The notes beneath the pieces were generated by a model that was not told the DNA's origin, searched no databases, and saw nothing but the letters and a program-made list of their open reading frames with translations. 64,000 nucleotides of DNA from Verrucomicrobia bacterium S94 (GTDB lineage: Bacteria > Verrucomicrobiota > Kiritimatiellia > Kiritimatiellales > Pontiellaceae): assembly GCA_004299845.1 (NCBI GenBank), contig CP036201.1, positions 1,984,001 to 2,048,000 on the forward strand, in the 5' to 3' direction. Shown in pieces: positions 1 to 9,117 of this stretch. The number at the start of each line of letters is the position of its first letter. Position 1 is the first letter of the stretch. Both the position numbers and the translations under genes were made by a program.

Positions 1-222
1 AAACATTATTACTGACTTGCATGAGGTGCCTCCTTGGCTTTTCATTGAATGAGTTGCACATCCTTGTGCCGCTCACCCGCTATTCCGAACCATTCAGAAT
101 CTTTTCGCGGATAAACAGTTATTCGGCACGCAAAGCGAAATACTTAAATGTTTGCCCATTAAATCCATTGCCCTGCATTTTTTGCCGAACCAAACCCTGA
201 TACTACATTCCGCGGCTCCCTA

Positions 223-238
223 TGGCATCCGGCCTGCT
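223..238 (+). promoter_or_regulatory. sigma-54 (-24/-12) promoter candidate
   Basis: TGGCATCCGGCCTGCT has the invariant GG (224-225) and GC (236-237) separated by exactly 10 bases, the spacing required by sigma-54. It closely resembles the site upstream of flgL in this window. It points into the 251-1505 gene set. The predicted transcription start (about 249) leaves almost no leader for an ATG at 251. Confidence 0.55.
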
Positions 239-250
239 TAGTCAGAACGC

Positions 251-538
251 ATGAAAACACCTGATAAACAATGGGAACAGCGGACCTATATCAGCCGGGC
301 AAACGTGGCACATAAACCCCTCAGCCGAAGCAGGCCGCTAAAACGTCAAACGGCCATCGTGAGAGCTGAAAAAATACGATTCAATTCAACGCCGGTTGAA
401 ATCGGAGCCAAACAGGAACAAATTCAGCTGACCCCCATTATGAAAGACGGTCAGGTCAAAGCTCTGCAGGCGGTTTGCTCCTGCGGCTGCAAATCTACTT
501 TTGATATCCAGTATGCAACGGAAGGAGAGCCCAAATGA
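251..538 (+). CDS. Small hypothetical protein with CxCGC motif
   Basis: This is a 95-residue protein I do not recognise. The N-terminal half is basic and probably disordered. The C-terminal part is more compact, with a CSCGC cluster near residues 77-81 that could bind metal or be surface-exposed. The stop overlaps the next gene's ATG (ATGA), which supports translational coupling and therefore a real gene. The ATG at 251 lies only about 2 bases downstream of the predicted sigma-54 start, so translation would be nearly leaderless. The only other in-frame Met (440) would give a 33-residue peptide. Being first in a putative sigma-54 operon next to flagellar genes suggests a flagellar or envelope role, but this is inference. 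Confidence 0.5.
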   Translation: MKTPDKQWEQRTYISRANVAHKPLSRSRPLKRQTAIVRAEKIRFNSTPVEIGAKQEQIQLTPIMKDGQVKALQAVCSCGCKSTFDIQYATEGEPK

Positions 539-1227
539 TCTTAAGAACCTGGGCTTTAACCGGATTAACCATTCTGTTGACAGGAGGATGTACACACTTC
601 GGGAACAATAAGCCGCTTAAAATCAATACCGAACAGAACTCATCCATGCGCATGCATGTCTATGACTGGGACGCACAGGAGTCTGCAGAAAACAGCAACA
701 ATGCCGCTAAACAGATTCTGGTGCTGCCTCCACTGGGTATGGACAACTCCGACATGAAAACCGCTTTTTACCACCAGCTTTACAGCGGTGCTCAGCGGCG
801 CCTTGCCTCCCCGCTTAAAATCATCCGCCCCGACAGTGCATATGCACCGTATATTGCCGACAGCAACCTCATACGTAACGACGGATCACTTGATATCGGA
901 GAAATCGCCTTTATCGGCTCGCTAATGAATTGCGCATACGTTATTTGTCCGAATGTGCACGAGATTAAACCCTATCATCCTCAACGTATTGATATCGACC
1001 TGCTGTTCATCAGCTCTGGAACCGGAAAAATCTGCGCCGAGTTCTCCGGAGTATTCGACGCAAAAAACCGCGACATATATGATTACTTCATCGAATACAG
1101 CGATACAAACAAGAGAAGCAATGAAAGTAAGGACGACCAGGCCTTTAAAATAAAATCGCCGGCGGCCTTTCAGGGGTTTGTTGCTGATATGTGCGGAACA
1201 GTAATGGCCGACAGGCTTTCACTTTAA
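535..1227 (+). CDS. Predicted lipoprotein, flagellar neighbourhood
   Basis: A 230-residue protein. The N-terminus MILRTWALTGLTILLTGGC is a lipoprotein signal peptide with lipobox LTGGC, so Cys19 should be lipidated. The body is a mixed alpha/beta domain of about 190 residues without a motif I recognise. A lipoprotein with a globular domain in a flagellar neighbourhood recalls FlgO/FlgP-type outer-membrane lipoproteins, but I cannot see enough similarity to name it. It overlaps the upstream gene by 4 bases and is followed 14 bases later by the next gene, so the three form one operon. Confidence that the gene is real is high; the function is open. Confidence 0.75.
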   Translation: MILRTWALTGLTILLTGGCTHFGNNKPLKINTEQNSSMRMHVYDWDAQESAENSNNAAKQILVLPPLGMDNSDMKTAFYHQLYSGAQRRLASPLKIIRPDSAYAPYIADSNLIRNDGSLDIGEIAFIGSLMNCAYVICPNVHEIKPYHPQRIDIDLLFISSGTGKICAEFSGVFDAKNRDIYDYFIEYSDTNKRSNESKDDQAFKIKSPAAFQGFVADMCGTVMADRLSL

Positions 1228-1241
1228 AACAGAGAACAAAA

Positions 1242-1505
1242 ATGGAAATCGGATTCACCACCGGATCATCCTCCCCCGTTTACAGCAATGTAAACCTCAA
1301 TAAAACCGATCGCTCCGCATCAGGCAGCACCGAAAGCGATCAGGTTCATACTTCGGACAGGGCACTCCTGCTGTCGCGCAGCCTTGCGGCACTAAAAAAA
1401 CAGATGGAGCCCCGGGAAAAAATACTGCAGCAGTACGCCGCCGAGCTTGATACCCCTGTAAAACCTGATGACTCTTCGCTGGACCGCATTTTAAGTCAGC
1501 TGTAA
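1242..1505 (+). CDS. Small hypothetical protein, possibly FlgM-like
   Basis: The preferred start is ATG 1242 (MEIGFTTGS), 15 bases after the lipoprotein stop; an in-frame start at 1191 would lie inside the upstream gene. The 87-residue product has a Ser/Thr/Asn-rich, probably unfolded N-terminal half and a C-terminal amphipathic helix-loop-helix (LLLSRSLAALKKQ, then REKILQQYAAEL and a final LDRILSQL). Small size, disordered N-terminus, helical C-terminus ending in a hydrophobic segment, and location beside rpoN and flgL are all features of anti-sigma-28 FlgM. No diagnostic motif is visible, so this is only a hypothesis; a FlgN-like chaperone is another possibility. Confidence 0.55.
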   Translation: MEIGFTTGSSSPVYSNVNLNKTDRSASGSTESDQVHTSDRALLLSRSLAALKKQMEPREKILQQYAAELDTPVKPDDSSLDRILSQL

Positions 1506-1572
1506 TCCGCCGGTGCGGAAACGCGACCGCATTCAGACCGATATAAAAGCAACAGAAAACCCAAACGCTTCC

Positions 1573-3579
1573 TTACACCGCCACGTCCGGCGCCAGGCAT
1601 CTTCTTAATGCATCCAGCATCTGCTGTTTACGAATGGGCTTGGCCACATAATCATTCATTCCGGCAGCCATAAAAGTGTCGCTGTCACCCTTCATGGCAT
1701 GAGCGGTAAACGCAATGATCGGCACACGGTTTTCCGGATTTTCATTCGCCCGAATGTGTTTTGTTGCTTCCAGGCCATCAAGAACAGGCATCTGAATATC
1801 CATTACAATGGCATCAAATGAATGGGAGGAATCAGACGGGCCGTTCTGCAGCCCCAGTACATCCAGAGCCTTCTGTCCGTCTTCCACCTCAACCACCTCG
1901 CAACCTTCCCGTTCCAGAAAGGTTTTGGCCATTACACGATTCACTTTATTGTCTTCGACAATCAGTATTTTAGCTCCCGGAAGAGGATCGTCCTTCTCCG
2001 GATTTTCATCTCCGGAAGACGAACTGCCGACTCCGCCGTCCGGCAAAGCTTCCAGATAGCTGAACGGCAGTTCAAAAATAAAAGCCGATCCTCTGCCCTC
2101 TTCACTTTCCACCGTCAGATCACCGCACATCCGGGAAACAAGCTGATTTGAAATCGTCAAGCCGAGCCCGGTTCCCCCATAACGACGGGTACTGGAACCA
2201 TCGGCCTGAGAAAAAGCTTCGAAAATTTTAGCGCGCGCATGCTCCGGAATGCCTATGCCGGTATCTTCAACACGAAACCGAATCCGGCAGCGATGCTGCT
2301 CCGCATCAATCTCCCGCGATTCAGCACACACACTGATTTTTCCCTCACGAGTAAACTTGAACGCATTTGTAATCAGATTACTCAGAATCTGACGCAGCGG
2401 CCCGCGGGCAGCCTGGATATAGTGCGGAATTTTCGGGTCAACCTCAACCGTTAGCGGAATTCCGCAACTGATGGTCGAAGGTATAAATGCCCGCTCCAGA
2501 TCAGCAAAAAACCGATGCAGATCGAGCGGTTCCAATAACATTTCCAGCTTCCCGTGTTCGACACAGGAAAGATCCAGAATATTATTTATAGTTTCCAACA
2601 GGTTTTCACCCAGGTTCAGAATCGTATCCACCTGCTTCTGCTGTTCCTGATTGAGCGGAGAATCGAGCAGCAGTTCCGACATCCCCAGAATTCCGTTCAA
2701 TGGCGTCCGGATTTCGTGCGACGTATTGGCCAGAAACTCACTTTTAGTCTGATTCGCCCGTTCAGCCACAGCGCGTGCACTCTCGGCCGCCTCTTTGGCC
2801 GATTCCATTTCCCGGGTTGCCTCCTCCATGGCGCCGGAACGTAATTCGATTTCCGAGGCCATGGTGTTCACGCTGTGTTCCAGCATCCCGATTTCATCGG
2901 TCGATGAATCGAGCGGAATGCGGGCAGACAGATTCCCGTTTTCCACCGCATACAGACAACGTACAGTGCGCAGAATTCGGGGAACCACCAGACGATTAAC
3001 AATAAAGGCCTGTGCAAATCCTCCAATCAGAATACAGCTTAGCGTTCCCAGAAAAAAAATGACCGCCAGCTGCCGCTTAAAATGCATATCATGCTCTATA
3101 TTCACCGACATCCAGAGATAACCGGTCCGTATCCCCTGACTGCACAACGGCAGGATAATATTGCGGCAGGATTCCGTACGATGGACATGCTTTCGGATGA
3201 CCAGTTCACCATTAACTTTTCCCAACTGCTCAAAAATTTCACCGGCCGGATTAATATCATCCAGCTCAACCCCCTCCTCTTCCACCTGCGAACTGTACAG
3301 TATCCGACCGTTCGGCCGCATAACCAGAGCATGATCAACCTTCCGGCCGATTAACCGCCCAAGCGCATCGGTGTTGCGTGCAACCGAATAATTCAACGAA
3401 CTCTCATTCATGAGCACGCCGGGAATTTTCGACTGAGCAGCAAGCTGCTTTTCTATATATTGACCGAACCGGCGCGAGTAATAGACACCCAAAGCAGACA
3501 AAACCACCGTATTGATCAATAGAATAACAGTCGTCAGCTTAACCGCCAGCGATCCGAAACGCATCGGTACCTTCTTCAT
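1573..3579 (-). CDS. Hybrid sensor histidine kinase
   Basis: A 668-residue membrane kinase. Order: TM1 at about residues 9-31; a periplasmic sensor of about 135 residues; TM2 near 172-195; HAMP; a short coiled coil; HisKA with the [11 protein letters not shown]-box (His about 287); HATPase_c with N, G1 (DTGIGIP) and G2 (GGTGLGL) boxes; and a C-terminal receiver with [12 protein letters not shown] (Asp594) and the conserved Lys in YVAKP. It should autophosphorylate and pass phosphate to its own receiver; no phosphotransfer (HPt) domain is present, so the final partner is elsewhere. It lies 48 bases downstream of flgL on the same strand, so a role in motility or surface sensing is plausible but inferred. 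The signal is unknown. Confidence 0.93.
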   Translation of the reverse strand: MKKVPMRFGSLAVKLTTVILLINTVVLSALGVYYSRRFGQYIEKQLAAQSKIPGVLMNESSLNYSVARNTDALGRLIGRKVDHALVMRPNGRILYSSQVEEEGVELDDINPAGEIFEQLGKVNGELVIRKHVHRTESCRNIILPLCSQGIRTGYLWMSVNIEHDMHFKRQLAVIFFLGTLSCILIGGFAQAFIVNRLVVPRILRTVRCLYAVENGNLSARIPLDSSTDEIGMLEHSVNTMASEIELRSGAMEEATREMESAKEAAESARAVAERANQTKSEFLANTSHEIRTPLNGILGMSELLLDSPLNQEQQKQVDTILNLGENLLETINNILDLSCVEHGKLEMLLEPLDLHRFFADLERAFIPSTISCGIPLTVEVDPKIPHYIQAARGPLRQILSNLITNAFKFTREGKISVCAESREIDAEQHRCRIRFRVEDTGIGIPEHARAKIFEAFSQADGSSTRRYGGTGLGLTISNQLVSRMCGDLTVESEEGRGSAFIFELPFSYLEALPDGGVGSSSSGDENPEKDDPLPGAKILIVEDNKVNRVMAKTFLEREGCEVVEVEDGQKALDVLGLQNGPSDSSHSFDAIVMDIQMPVLDGLEATKHIRANENPENRVPIIAFTAHAMKGDSDTFMAAGMNDYVAKPIRKQQMLDALRRCLAPDVAV

Positions 3580-3627
3580 ATATACCTGTTTTTTTCAGCC
3601 GCCGACCCCTACGTACACCGCCACCGC

Positions 3628-4545
3628 TTAAATATAATTCAATAACGACAGATCAACCGTTTTCGTAGCCATCGCCAGCGCGGCCTGATAAGCTGTCTGT
3701 TTCTCCGTCAGCTCACTCACCGCCTGAGCCAGATCGACGTCCGCAATGTCGGAAATATTTTCCATCAACGAAACTTCCTGATTACTCCGGATTTCATTCA
3801 CAAAAGAAAGATGCTCAAGATAGGCCCCCACTGAAGCCCGACCGACAATGACCTGTTCAGCGGCTTCATCAATCCGGGTCTGCAATGTCGTCCCGGCCGG
3901 ATTTTCACCGGCAAGAAGCGCATCACGCATTTCGATCAGCGGGGCGAAAGCATCACTCGAATCCGAGATCAGCACGCCGTTATCCGCACCTCCCCCCACC
4001 AGCTGGTTCGGCAGCGCATCCCCGGCAGCCACCTCGACCATGGCCGATATCCCGCCGCCTTCATACGTCACCGAATCTATACGACCATCAGCGTTACGGG
4101 TCACAGTAAAAGGTTCCGATTCTGACTGAACTCCGCCAAACAGATAACCGCCGCCATCAGAGGGATGGTTTGCACGACTCACAAGCTGTTCAAGCAGTTC
4201 ATCCACCTGGCCGGCCAGGATCTCGCGGTCACTCTGATTCAGCGTACCGTCAGAAGCCTGCACCGCAAGCTCTGAGGCATTCTGCAACAGAGAACCTATG
4301 GAATCCAGCATCTGATCAACAGAAAGCAACCGCGATTCAACTAACTCCGCATTCCGTTCGTATTGCGTCAACCCATCCTGCAGATCTTTCAGCTGCGACA
4401 GACGCGCCCATGCCACCGGATCATCGGATGCTTTCTCAATACGATTGCCTGAAGCAATCTGCTGCTCCTTCCGGTATACGGCGGACTGACTCTCCAGAAT
4501 GTTGTTCGACAACATCCGGTTGGACATCTGATTGGAAATTCGCAC
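3628..4545 (-). CDS. flgL: Flagellar hook-associated protein 3 (FlgL)
   Basis: A 305-residue flagellin-family protein. The N-terminus (RISNQM...NNILESQ, then EKASDDPVAWARL) and C-terminus (LAQAVSELTEKQTAYQAALA...LLNYI) are the paired alpha-helical segments shared by flagellin and FlgL. The hypervariable middle is short, and the annotated-gene size fits FlgL (about 300) better than flagellin. FlgL joins the hook (via FlgK) to the filament. The start is GTG, placed 25 bases after the predicted sigma-54 start, with a GAGGAG ribosome site 8-9 bases ahead. No flgK is present beside it, which is unusual because flgK-flgL are normally adjacent. FliC is a less likely alternative. Confidence 0.85.
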   Translation of the reverse strand: MRISNQMSNRMLSNNILESQSAVYRKEQQIASGNRIEKASDDPVAWARLSQLKDLQDGLTQYERNAELVESRLLSVDQMLDSIGSLLQNASELAVQASDGTLNQSDREILAGQVDELLEQLVSRANHPSDGGGYLFGGVQSESEPFTVTRNADGRIDSVTYEGGGISAMVEVAAGDALPNQLVGGGADNGVLISDSSDAFAPLIEMRDALLAGENPAGTTLQTRIDEAAEQVIVGRASVGAYLEHLSFVNEIRSNQEVSLMENISDIADVDLAQAVSELTEKQTAYQAALAMATKTVDLSLLNYI

Positions 4546-4580
4546 GTTTTTACTCCTCGTATGTTAGATAAACAAAAAGG

Positions 4581-4596
4581 AGCAGGACCGGTGCCA
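4581..4596 (-). promoter_or_regulatory. sigma-54 (-24/-12) promoter of flgL
   Basis: On the minus strand TGGCACCGGTCCTGCT matches the TGGCAC element exactly, with GG and GC 10 bases apart. It lies within the intergenic gap and the last codons region of the response-regulator gene and predicts a start near 4570, leaving a 25-base leader with a good ribosome site for flgL. The window also encodes sigma-54 itself. Confidence 0.75.
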
Positions 4597-4603
4597 CAGA
4601 AAC

Positions 4604-5005
4604 TCAAACATCAATGTTGTGCTGAGACAATCGATCCAGAGATTTTTCAACCATTTCGCAAAGAAGCACTGGAGAAAACGGTTTAAAAAGCACCGCCTGC
4701 CCCGGAAGCCGCAGCGTTGTATCCTCCGGAGAATAGGCTGTCATGTAGATGACCTCTGACGCCGGATAAACGGTTTTAAATTCCCCGGCAAGCACCCCGC
4801 CCGTCATACTCGGCATTCGCATATCCGTCAGCAGCAGGTCGATTGATTGCTCTTGAGATTGCATAATCTGTAAAGCTTCTTCTGCCGACCGGGCACAGAG
4901 TAATGAATATCCCTCCTGCTCAAGAATAATGCGGATCAGATTCAGAAGACATTCTTCATCATCTACTACTAAAATGGTTATCTTATTCCTCCCAGAATCA
5001 ACCAT
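4604..5005 (-). CDS. Single-domain response regulator
   Basis: A 133-residue stand-alone receiver. Acidic pair in ILVVDDEE (residues about 15-18), phospho-acceptor Asp61 in LLTDMRMP, the Thr/Ala switch in YMTAYS, and the conserved Lys in LFKPF are all present. There is no output domain, so it should act by protein contact (CheY-like) or as an intermediate in a phosphorelay. A strong ribosome site (GGAGGTGAC directly before ATG) fixes the start. It sits between rpoN and flgL on the same strand; a partner could be the hybrid kinase two genes downstream, which lacks an HPt domain. Its last bases reach to the flgL promoter. Confidence 0.9.
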   Translation of the reverse strand: MVDSGRNKITILVVDDEECLLNLIRIILEQEGYSLLCARSAEEALQIMQSQEQSIDLLLTDMRMPSMTGGVLAGEFKTVYPASEVIYMTAYSPEDTTLRLPGQAVLFKPFSPVLLCEMVEKSLDRLSQHNIDV

Positions 5006-5125
5006 GTCACCTCCCTAGTCCCATGTTACTGACACATAATATTTTATTAAAAACCCATTTAAAAAAAAGAGAATATATTATCCTTTTCACAACATACTAA
5101 GCACAAACCGAATACCCACACACAT

Positions 5126-6601
5126 CTACACGGCAATGGCCATCTGTTCTCTGCGGCGGGCCCGGCTTAACCGTTCTTTAGATGATGGAATTCCCAGCTC
5201 CTCCCGGTATTTAGCGACAGTGCGGCGAGCCACTTTAATCCCCTGCTTTTTAAACCGCTCCGAAATGTGCGCATCGGTCAGAGGTTTGAGCTCATCTTCT
5301 GCAGCAACAAAGGCCTCCAGTTGCATTTTGACGCGTTCCGGCGTAATCGACGATCCATCGGCACATCGATACCCGACCTTGAAAAAAGAGCGCATTTCAA
5401 TCAGACCGCGATCGGTACGAACGTATTTATTGGCAATCGCCCGGCTCACCGTGGTTTCATGCACACCGATCATGGCGGCCACCTTATTCATTGTAAGCGG
5501 CTGCAATGAACCGGTTTCCGAGGAAAGAAACTCGCGCTGAACACGAACAATCTGGCGGGCCACTTTCAACATCGTATCCTGCCGTTGTGAAATGCCCTGA
5601 ATCAGGAACCCGGCTTCCCGGACTTTGCGGCGAATATAATCCAGTTCCTCTTTGCTTCCCTTTCGGGCATCCAGCAGGCGCTTACAGTAACTGCTCAGCT
5701 GCAGCTTAGGCAGACGTTCATCCAGCAGTTCAATATGAAACTCGCCATTCCGGCAGCGGATCTCCAGATCCGCATCAACATACTCAACCGGCACAGACTG
5801 ATATTTCCGTCCCGGCTCCGGATCAAGCGTCCGAATAAGCCGGAATGCCGCCTCAACCTCTTCCGGATTTTCCCCAAGATGATCCGCCACCATAACCGCC
5901 CGACCGGCCGCCAGATGATCCAGCCAATGGCTCACCAGTTCCTGAGCCAGTCCGGTATCCGAATCCATCGCCTTGAGCTGAAGTACAAGACATTCCCGCA
6001 AATCGCGGGCACCGATTCCGGCAGGTGCTAACGCCTGAAACTTTTTCAGTACCACCTCCGTTTCATGTACATTCCGGCCGGCCGTTTCCGCAATATCCTC
6101 CAGTGCGGTATCCAGATACCCCCGTCCATCGATCGATCCGGAAATAATCCGTGCCACCCGGACGTCTTCCCTGCAGAGATCCGAAAAAAGAATGGCCTGC
6201 TCCAGCTCATCCTGCAGACAGGAAGCGGTTGCAATCTGATCCATCATAAAATCATGTTTTTCCTGCAGTACGCTACGGCAGGAAAGTTCCGGCTCATCGG
6301 CCTGTCGCCATTCCTCATCCATATCAGCCAGAACACGGAGGCGCTCTCCCGTCTCAGCATCATCGAACTCCATTTCATCACCGCCGGGAGTTCCTGTTTC
6401 CGGAACAGCATTCCCGGCTTCCGAGAACTCTTCAGACGACACGGTTTCCAGCGCCGGATTTGAAACCAGCTCACGGCCGACCAGATCTGAAAGCTCAGCG
6501 GAAGACGCCTGAAGGATTTTCAACCAGTTTAACAACTGAGGGGCCAGGTTAAGCTGTTGCGAAACATTCGGGCTTTGATACATCTTTATATCGGCATTCA
6601 T
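5126..6601 (-). CDS. rpoN: RNA polymerase sigma-54 factor
   Basis: A 491-residue RpoN. Region I at the N-terminus is Gln/Leu-rich (SQQLNLAPQLLNWLKILQ), the segment that contacts activators. An acidic linker follows (EMEFDDAETGE). The core-binding region spans about 110-300. A helix-turn-helix (MNKVAAMIGVHETTVSRAIAN) lies near 370-390. The RpoN box ARRTVAKYREELGIP near 463-477 reads the -24 element. Sigma-54 needs an ATP-driven enhancer-binding protein; none is encoded in the window. The two -24/-12 sites upstream of flgL and the 251-1505 set are likely targets. Length is typical of the family. Confidence 0.96.
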   Translation of the reverse strand: MNADIKMYQSPNVSQQLNLAPQLLNWLKILQASSAELSDLVGRELVSNPALETVSSEEFSEAGNAVPETGTPGGDEMEFDDAETGERLRVLADMDEEWRQADEPELSCRSVLQEKHDFMMDQIATASCLQDELEQAILFSDLCREDVRVARIISGSIDGRGYLDTALEDIAETAGRNVHETEVVLKKFQALAPAGIGARDLRECLVLQLKAMDSDTGLAQELVSHWLDHLAAGRAVMVADHLGENPEEVEAAFRLIRTLDPEPGRKYQSVPVEYVDADLEIRCRNGEFHIELLDERLPKLQLSSYCKRLLDARKGSKEELDYIRRKVREAGFLIQGISQRQDTMLKVARQIVRVQREFLSSETGSLQPLTMNKVAAMIGVHETTVSRAIANKYVRTDRGLIEMRSFFKVGYRCADGSSITPERVKMQLEAFVAAEDELKPLTDAHISERFKKQGIKVARRTVAKYREELGIPSSKERLSRARRREQMAIAV

Positions 6602-7185
6602 AATCCTTCTCCCATGGTAACGGATTGCTCCTAAAGCTTAGAGTGAGCCAACCCACAATTCCGAAACGTCTGAAAAAACGCATCGTTGCCGAATATCCCC
6701 TTCCGCTCAACGACTTACAAATGCACTTATTTTTTCGGGACAAAATATGCCGTCAACCCGGTTCCCGCCTGAAAGTCGGAGAAAGCAACAGCTGCAGAGT
6801 AAAATCCGACATCCTGCCGTCATGCGTTCCAGACAAAGTACCCCCCCCCTGCCCGCACTGAGAGAGGACATGCATGCAGACAGGGCGGAACTTAATATAC
6901 CCCGACAGCGGACTCTTCGTTCAAGACACAGATCATCAAACCTGACCGATGCACGGAAAGCTTATCCGATAAAACCACAGACAATATCCTTGCCTATATG
7001 GCTTATCCCGATTTCTCCAGTCCGATACCTGCCAATATCCTCCTCCGGTCCGAAGTCGTCCTGAACCACGGAAAGCCGGGTTCCGATTCCGGCACAAAAC
7101 AAGGTAGCTGCGGCTTGAAACAGGGTCCCCGTTTGCGTATTTTCGCGCCTGCTTTGCAATAAACCGATAACAAGGAGAGATAGAA
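6602..7185. other. Divergent intergenic region rpoN/htpG, no gene seen
   Basis: About 580 bases between the divergent starts of rpoN and htpG. Several short open frames exist on both strands but none has a ribosome site, recognisable content or sensible composition. It must contain the rpoN and htpG promoters. Confidence 0.5.
7115..7143 (+). promoter_or_regulatory. Possible htpG promoter
   Basis: TTGAAA (7115-7120) and TATTTT (7138-7143) are separated by 17 bases and lie 43 bases upstream of the htpG start. This is a fair sigma-70-type match. A heat-shock sigma-32 site was considered: CTTGAAA is present, but the C-rich element is too close. Confidence 0.3.
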
Positions 7186-9047
7186 ATGGCTGAAGAAACC
7201 ATGCAATTCAAGACTGAGCTGGAGCAGCTGCTTCACCTCATTACCCACTCGCTTTATTCCCACCGCGAAGTTTTCCTGCGCGAACTGATTTCCAACGCTG
7301 CGGATGCCATCGATAAAGTCCGTTTCGAAGGATTGAACAACGAAGAGATCCTCGAAGACAACACCGACTGGAAAATCACACTCAAGGCCGATGAAGAAGC
7401 CAAGACCCTGACCATTTCCGATAACGGTATCGGTATGTCGCGCGAGCAGGTTATCGAAAATCTCGGCACCATCGCTCATTCCGGCACCAAAGCATTTCTG
7501 GAAAAAGCCAAAGAAGCGGATCTGGAAAACAACCCGGAACTCATCGGTCAGTTCGGAGTCGGCTTTTATGCTTCCTTCATGGTAGCGGACGACGTCACGG
7601 TCGTCACCAAAGCCCACGGTGCCGATGCGGTGAAATGGGAATCCAAAGGGGTCGGCGAATTTACACTTTCCGACGCCGACAAGCAGGATCGCGGCACCGA
7701 GATCACCCTTCATCTCAAGGATGATGCAACGGAATATCTGAACGAATGGACCATTAAATCCACGGTTAAAAAATTCTCCGATTTCCTGGAACACCCGGTT
7801 GTTCTGCTGAAAAAGGAAAAAGACGAAAAAACCGAAGTCGAAGAGGAAAAAGAAGAACAGATCAACTCCCGGAAAGCGATCTGGCTGCGCCCGAAATCGG
7901 AAATTACCGACGAGGAATACGGCGAATTCTACAAACACATCTCACACGACACCCACTCCCCGGCGGAAACGATCCACTACAACGCTGAAGGGCCATCGAA
8001 TTCAAAGCCCTGCTCTTCATCCCCGAACACAAACCGTTCGACATGATGATGAACAACGACCCGAAGTCGCATCTGCACCTCTATGTTCAGCGCGTCTTCA
8101 TCGGTAACGACTTTGAAAACCTGCTGCCGGGCTATCTGCGTTTTGTAAAAGGCGTGGTCGATTCCTCCGACCTGCCGCTTAATGTTTCCCGCGAAATCCT
8201 GCAGGAAAATCCGATGCTGGATAAAATCCGGAAAAACCTGACGACCCGCGTGCTGAAGACGCTGGCGAACATGAAAAAGACAGATTACGAGGAATTTAAA
8301 ATCTTCCACGAAAACTTCAGCACTATCCTGAAGGAAGGCCTGCAGACCGACTGGGAGAACAAAGAGAAAATCGCCGATCTGCTGCTGTTTGAGTCCACCA
8401 AGAAAGACGCCGGCGAAAAAACCTGCTTCGCGGATTACGTGGAAAATATGCCGGAAGACCAGGAGGAAATCTTCTATCTCGCCGGCGAAAACCGGGCCTC
8501 CATTGAAAACTCGCCCTACCTCGAAAAATTCAAAGCCGACGGAAAAGAAGTGCTTCTGATGATCGATCCGATCGACGACTTTGTGATTCCGCAGCTGATG
8601 GAATACAAGGGCAAAAAACTCAAAGCGGTCAACAAGGGCGATATCGAAGAAGACAAAGAGAAACTCAAAGACGAGGAAAAAGAATTCAAAGGCTACATCG
8701 GCTATGCCCAAAAACTGCTGGACGGCGTCAAAGAAGTCAAACTGACCTCCCGCCTCAAGGATTCCGCCGCCGTGCTCGTGGGCGACGAATATTCCATGAG
8801 CCCGCACATTGAGGAAATGATGCGCCGCATGGGGCAGGAGGTTCCGCAGCGTGAAAGTGTGCTGGAACTCAACCCGGAACACGCCGTGGTAAAAAAGGTG
8901 CAGGCGCTCTACAAGGCCGACAAAAAGGATCCGAAAGTGGAAACACTCACGAAACTGCTGCACGACCAGGCCGTGATTGCCTCGGGGGCCAAACTGGACG
9001 ATCCGGCCGGTTTCGCCGCCCGTCTGAATGAGGTTCTCGCCGAGTAA
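7186..9047 (+). CDS. htpG: HtpG (Hsp90) chaperone, frameshifted
   Basis: Bacterial Hsp90, an ATP-dependent cytoplasmic dimeric chaperone. A strong ribosome site AAGGAGAG precedes ATG 7186. The N-domain carries the Bergerat ATP site (ELISNAADAIDK, DNGIGM, GQFGVGFYASF). The middle domain (LPLNVSREILQ) and C-terminal dimerisation region follow, ending at 9047. The reading frame breaks at the GGG run 7990-7992: residues 1-268 read in one frame, then the protein continues without any loss in the +2 frame (AIEFKALLFIPEHKPFD...). Restoring one G would give an intact protein of about 620 residues, the normal family length. Either a sequencing indel or a real inactivating mutation. Confidence 0.93.
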
Positions 9048-9069
9048 AAAGTCCCTCCATCAGGAAATA

Positions 9070-9102
9070 AAAAAACCGCCCGCGTTTTGCCGGCGGTTTT
9101 TT
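9070..9102. terminator. Bidirectional rho-independent terminator
   Basis: AAAAAACCGCC (9070-9080) pairs with GGCGGTTTTTT (9092-9102) around an 11-base loop. With A and T runs on both sides it can serve htpG (+) and the convergent oxidoreductase gene (-), which stops at 9118. Confidence 0.85.
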
Positions 9103-9117
9103 TATGTTCAGTGATGT

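Noticed and set aside
7113-7135. Heat-shock sigma-32 promoter before htpG
   Set aside because: CTTGAAA is present but the C-rich -10 element follows after 6 bases instead of about 13.
7003-8963. Two long minus-strand frames opposite htpG (about 311 and 328 codons)
   Set aside because: They mirror the coding strand of htpG (Phe-rich translation opposite Glu/Lys-rich codons) and have no ribosome sites or homologous content.
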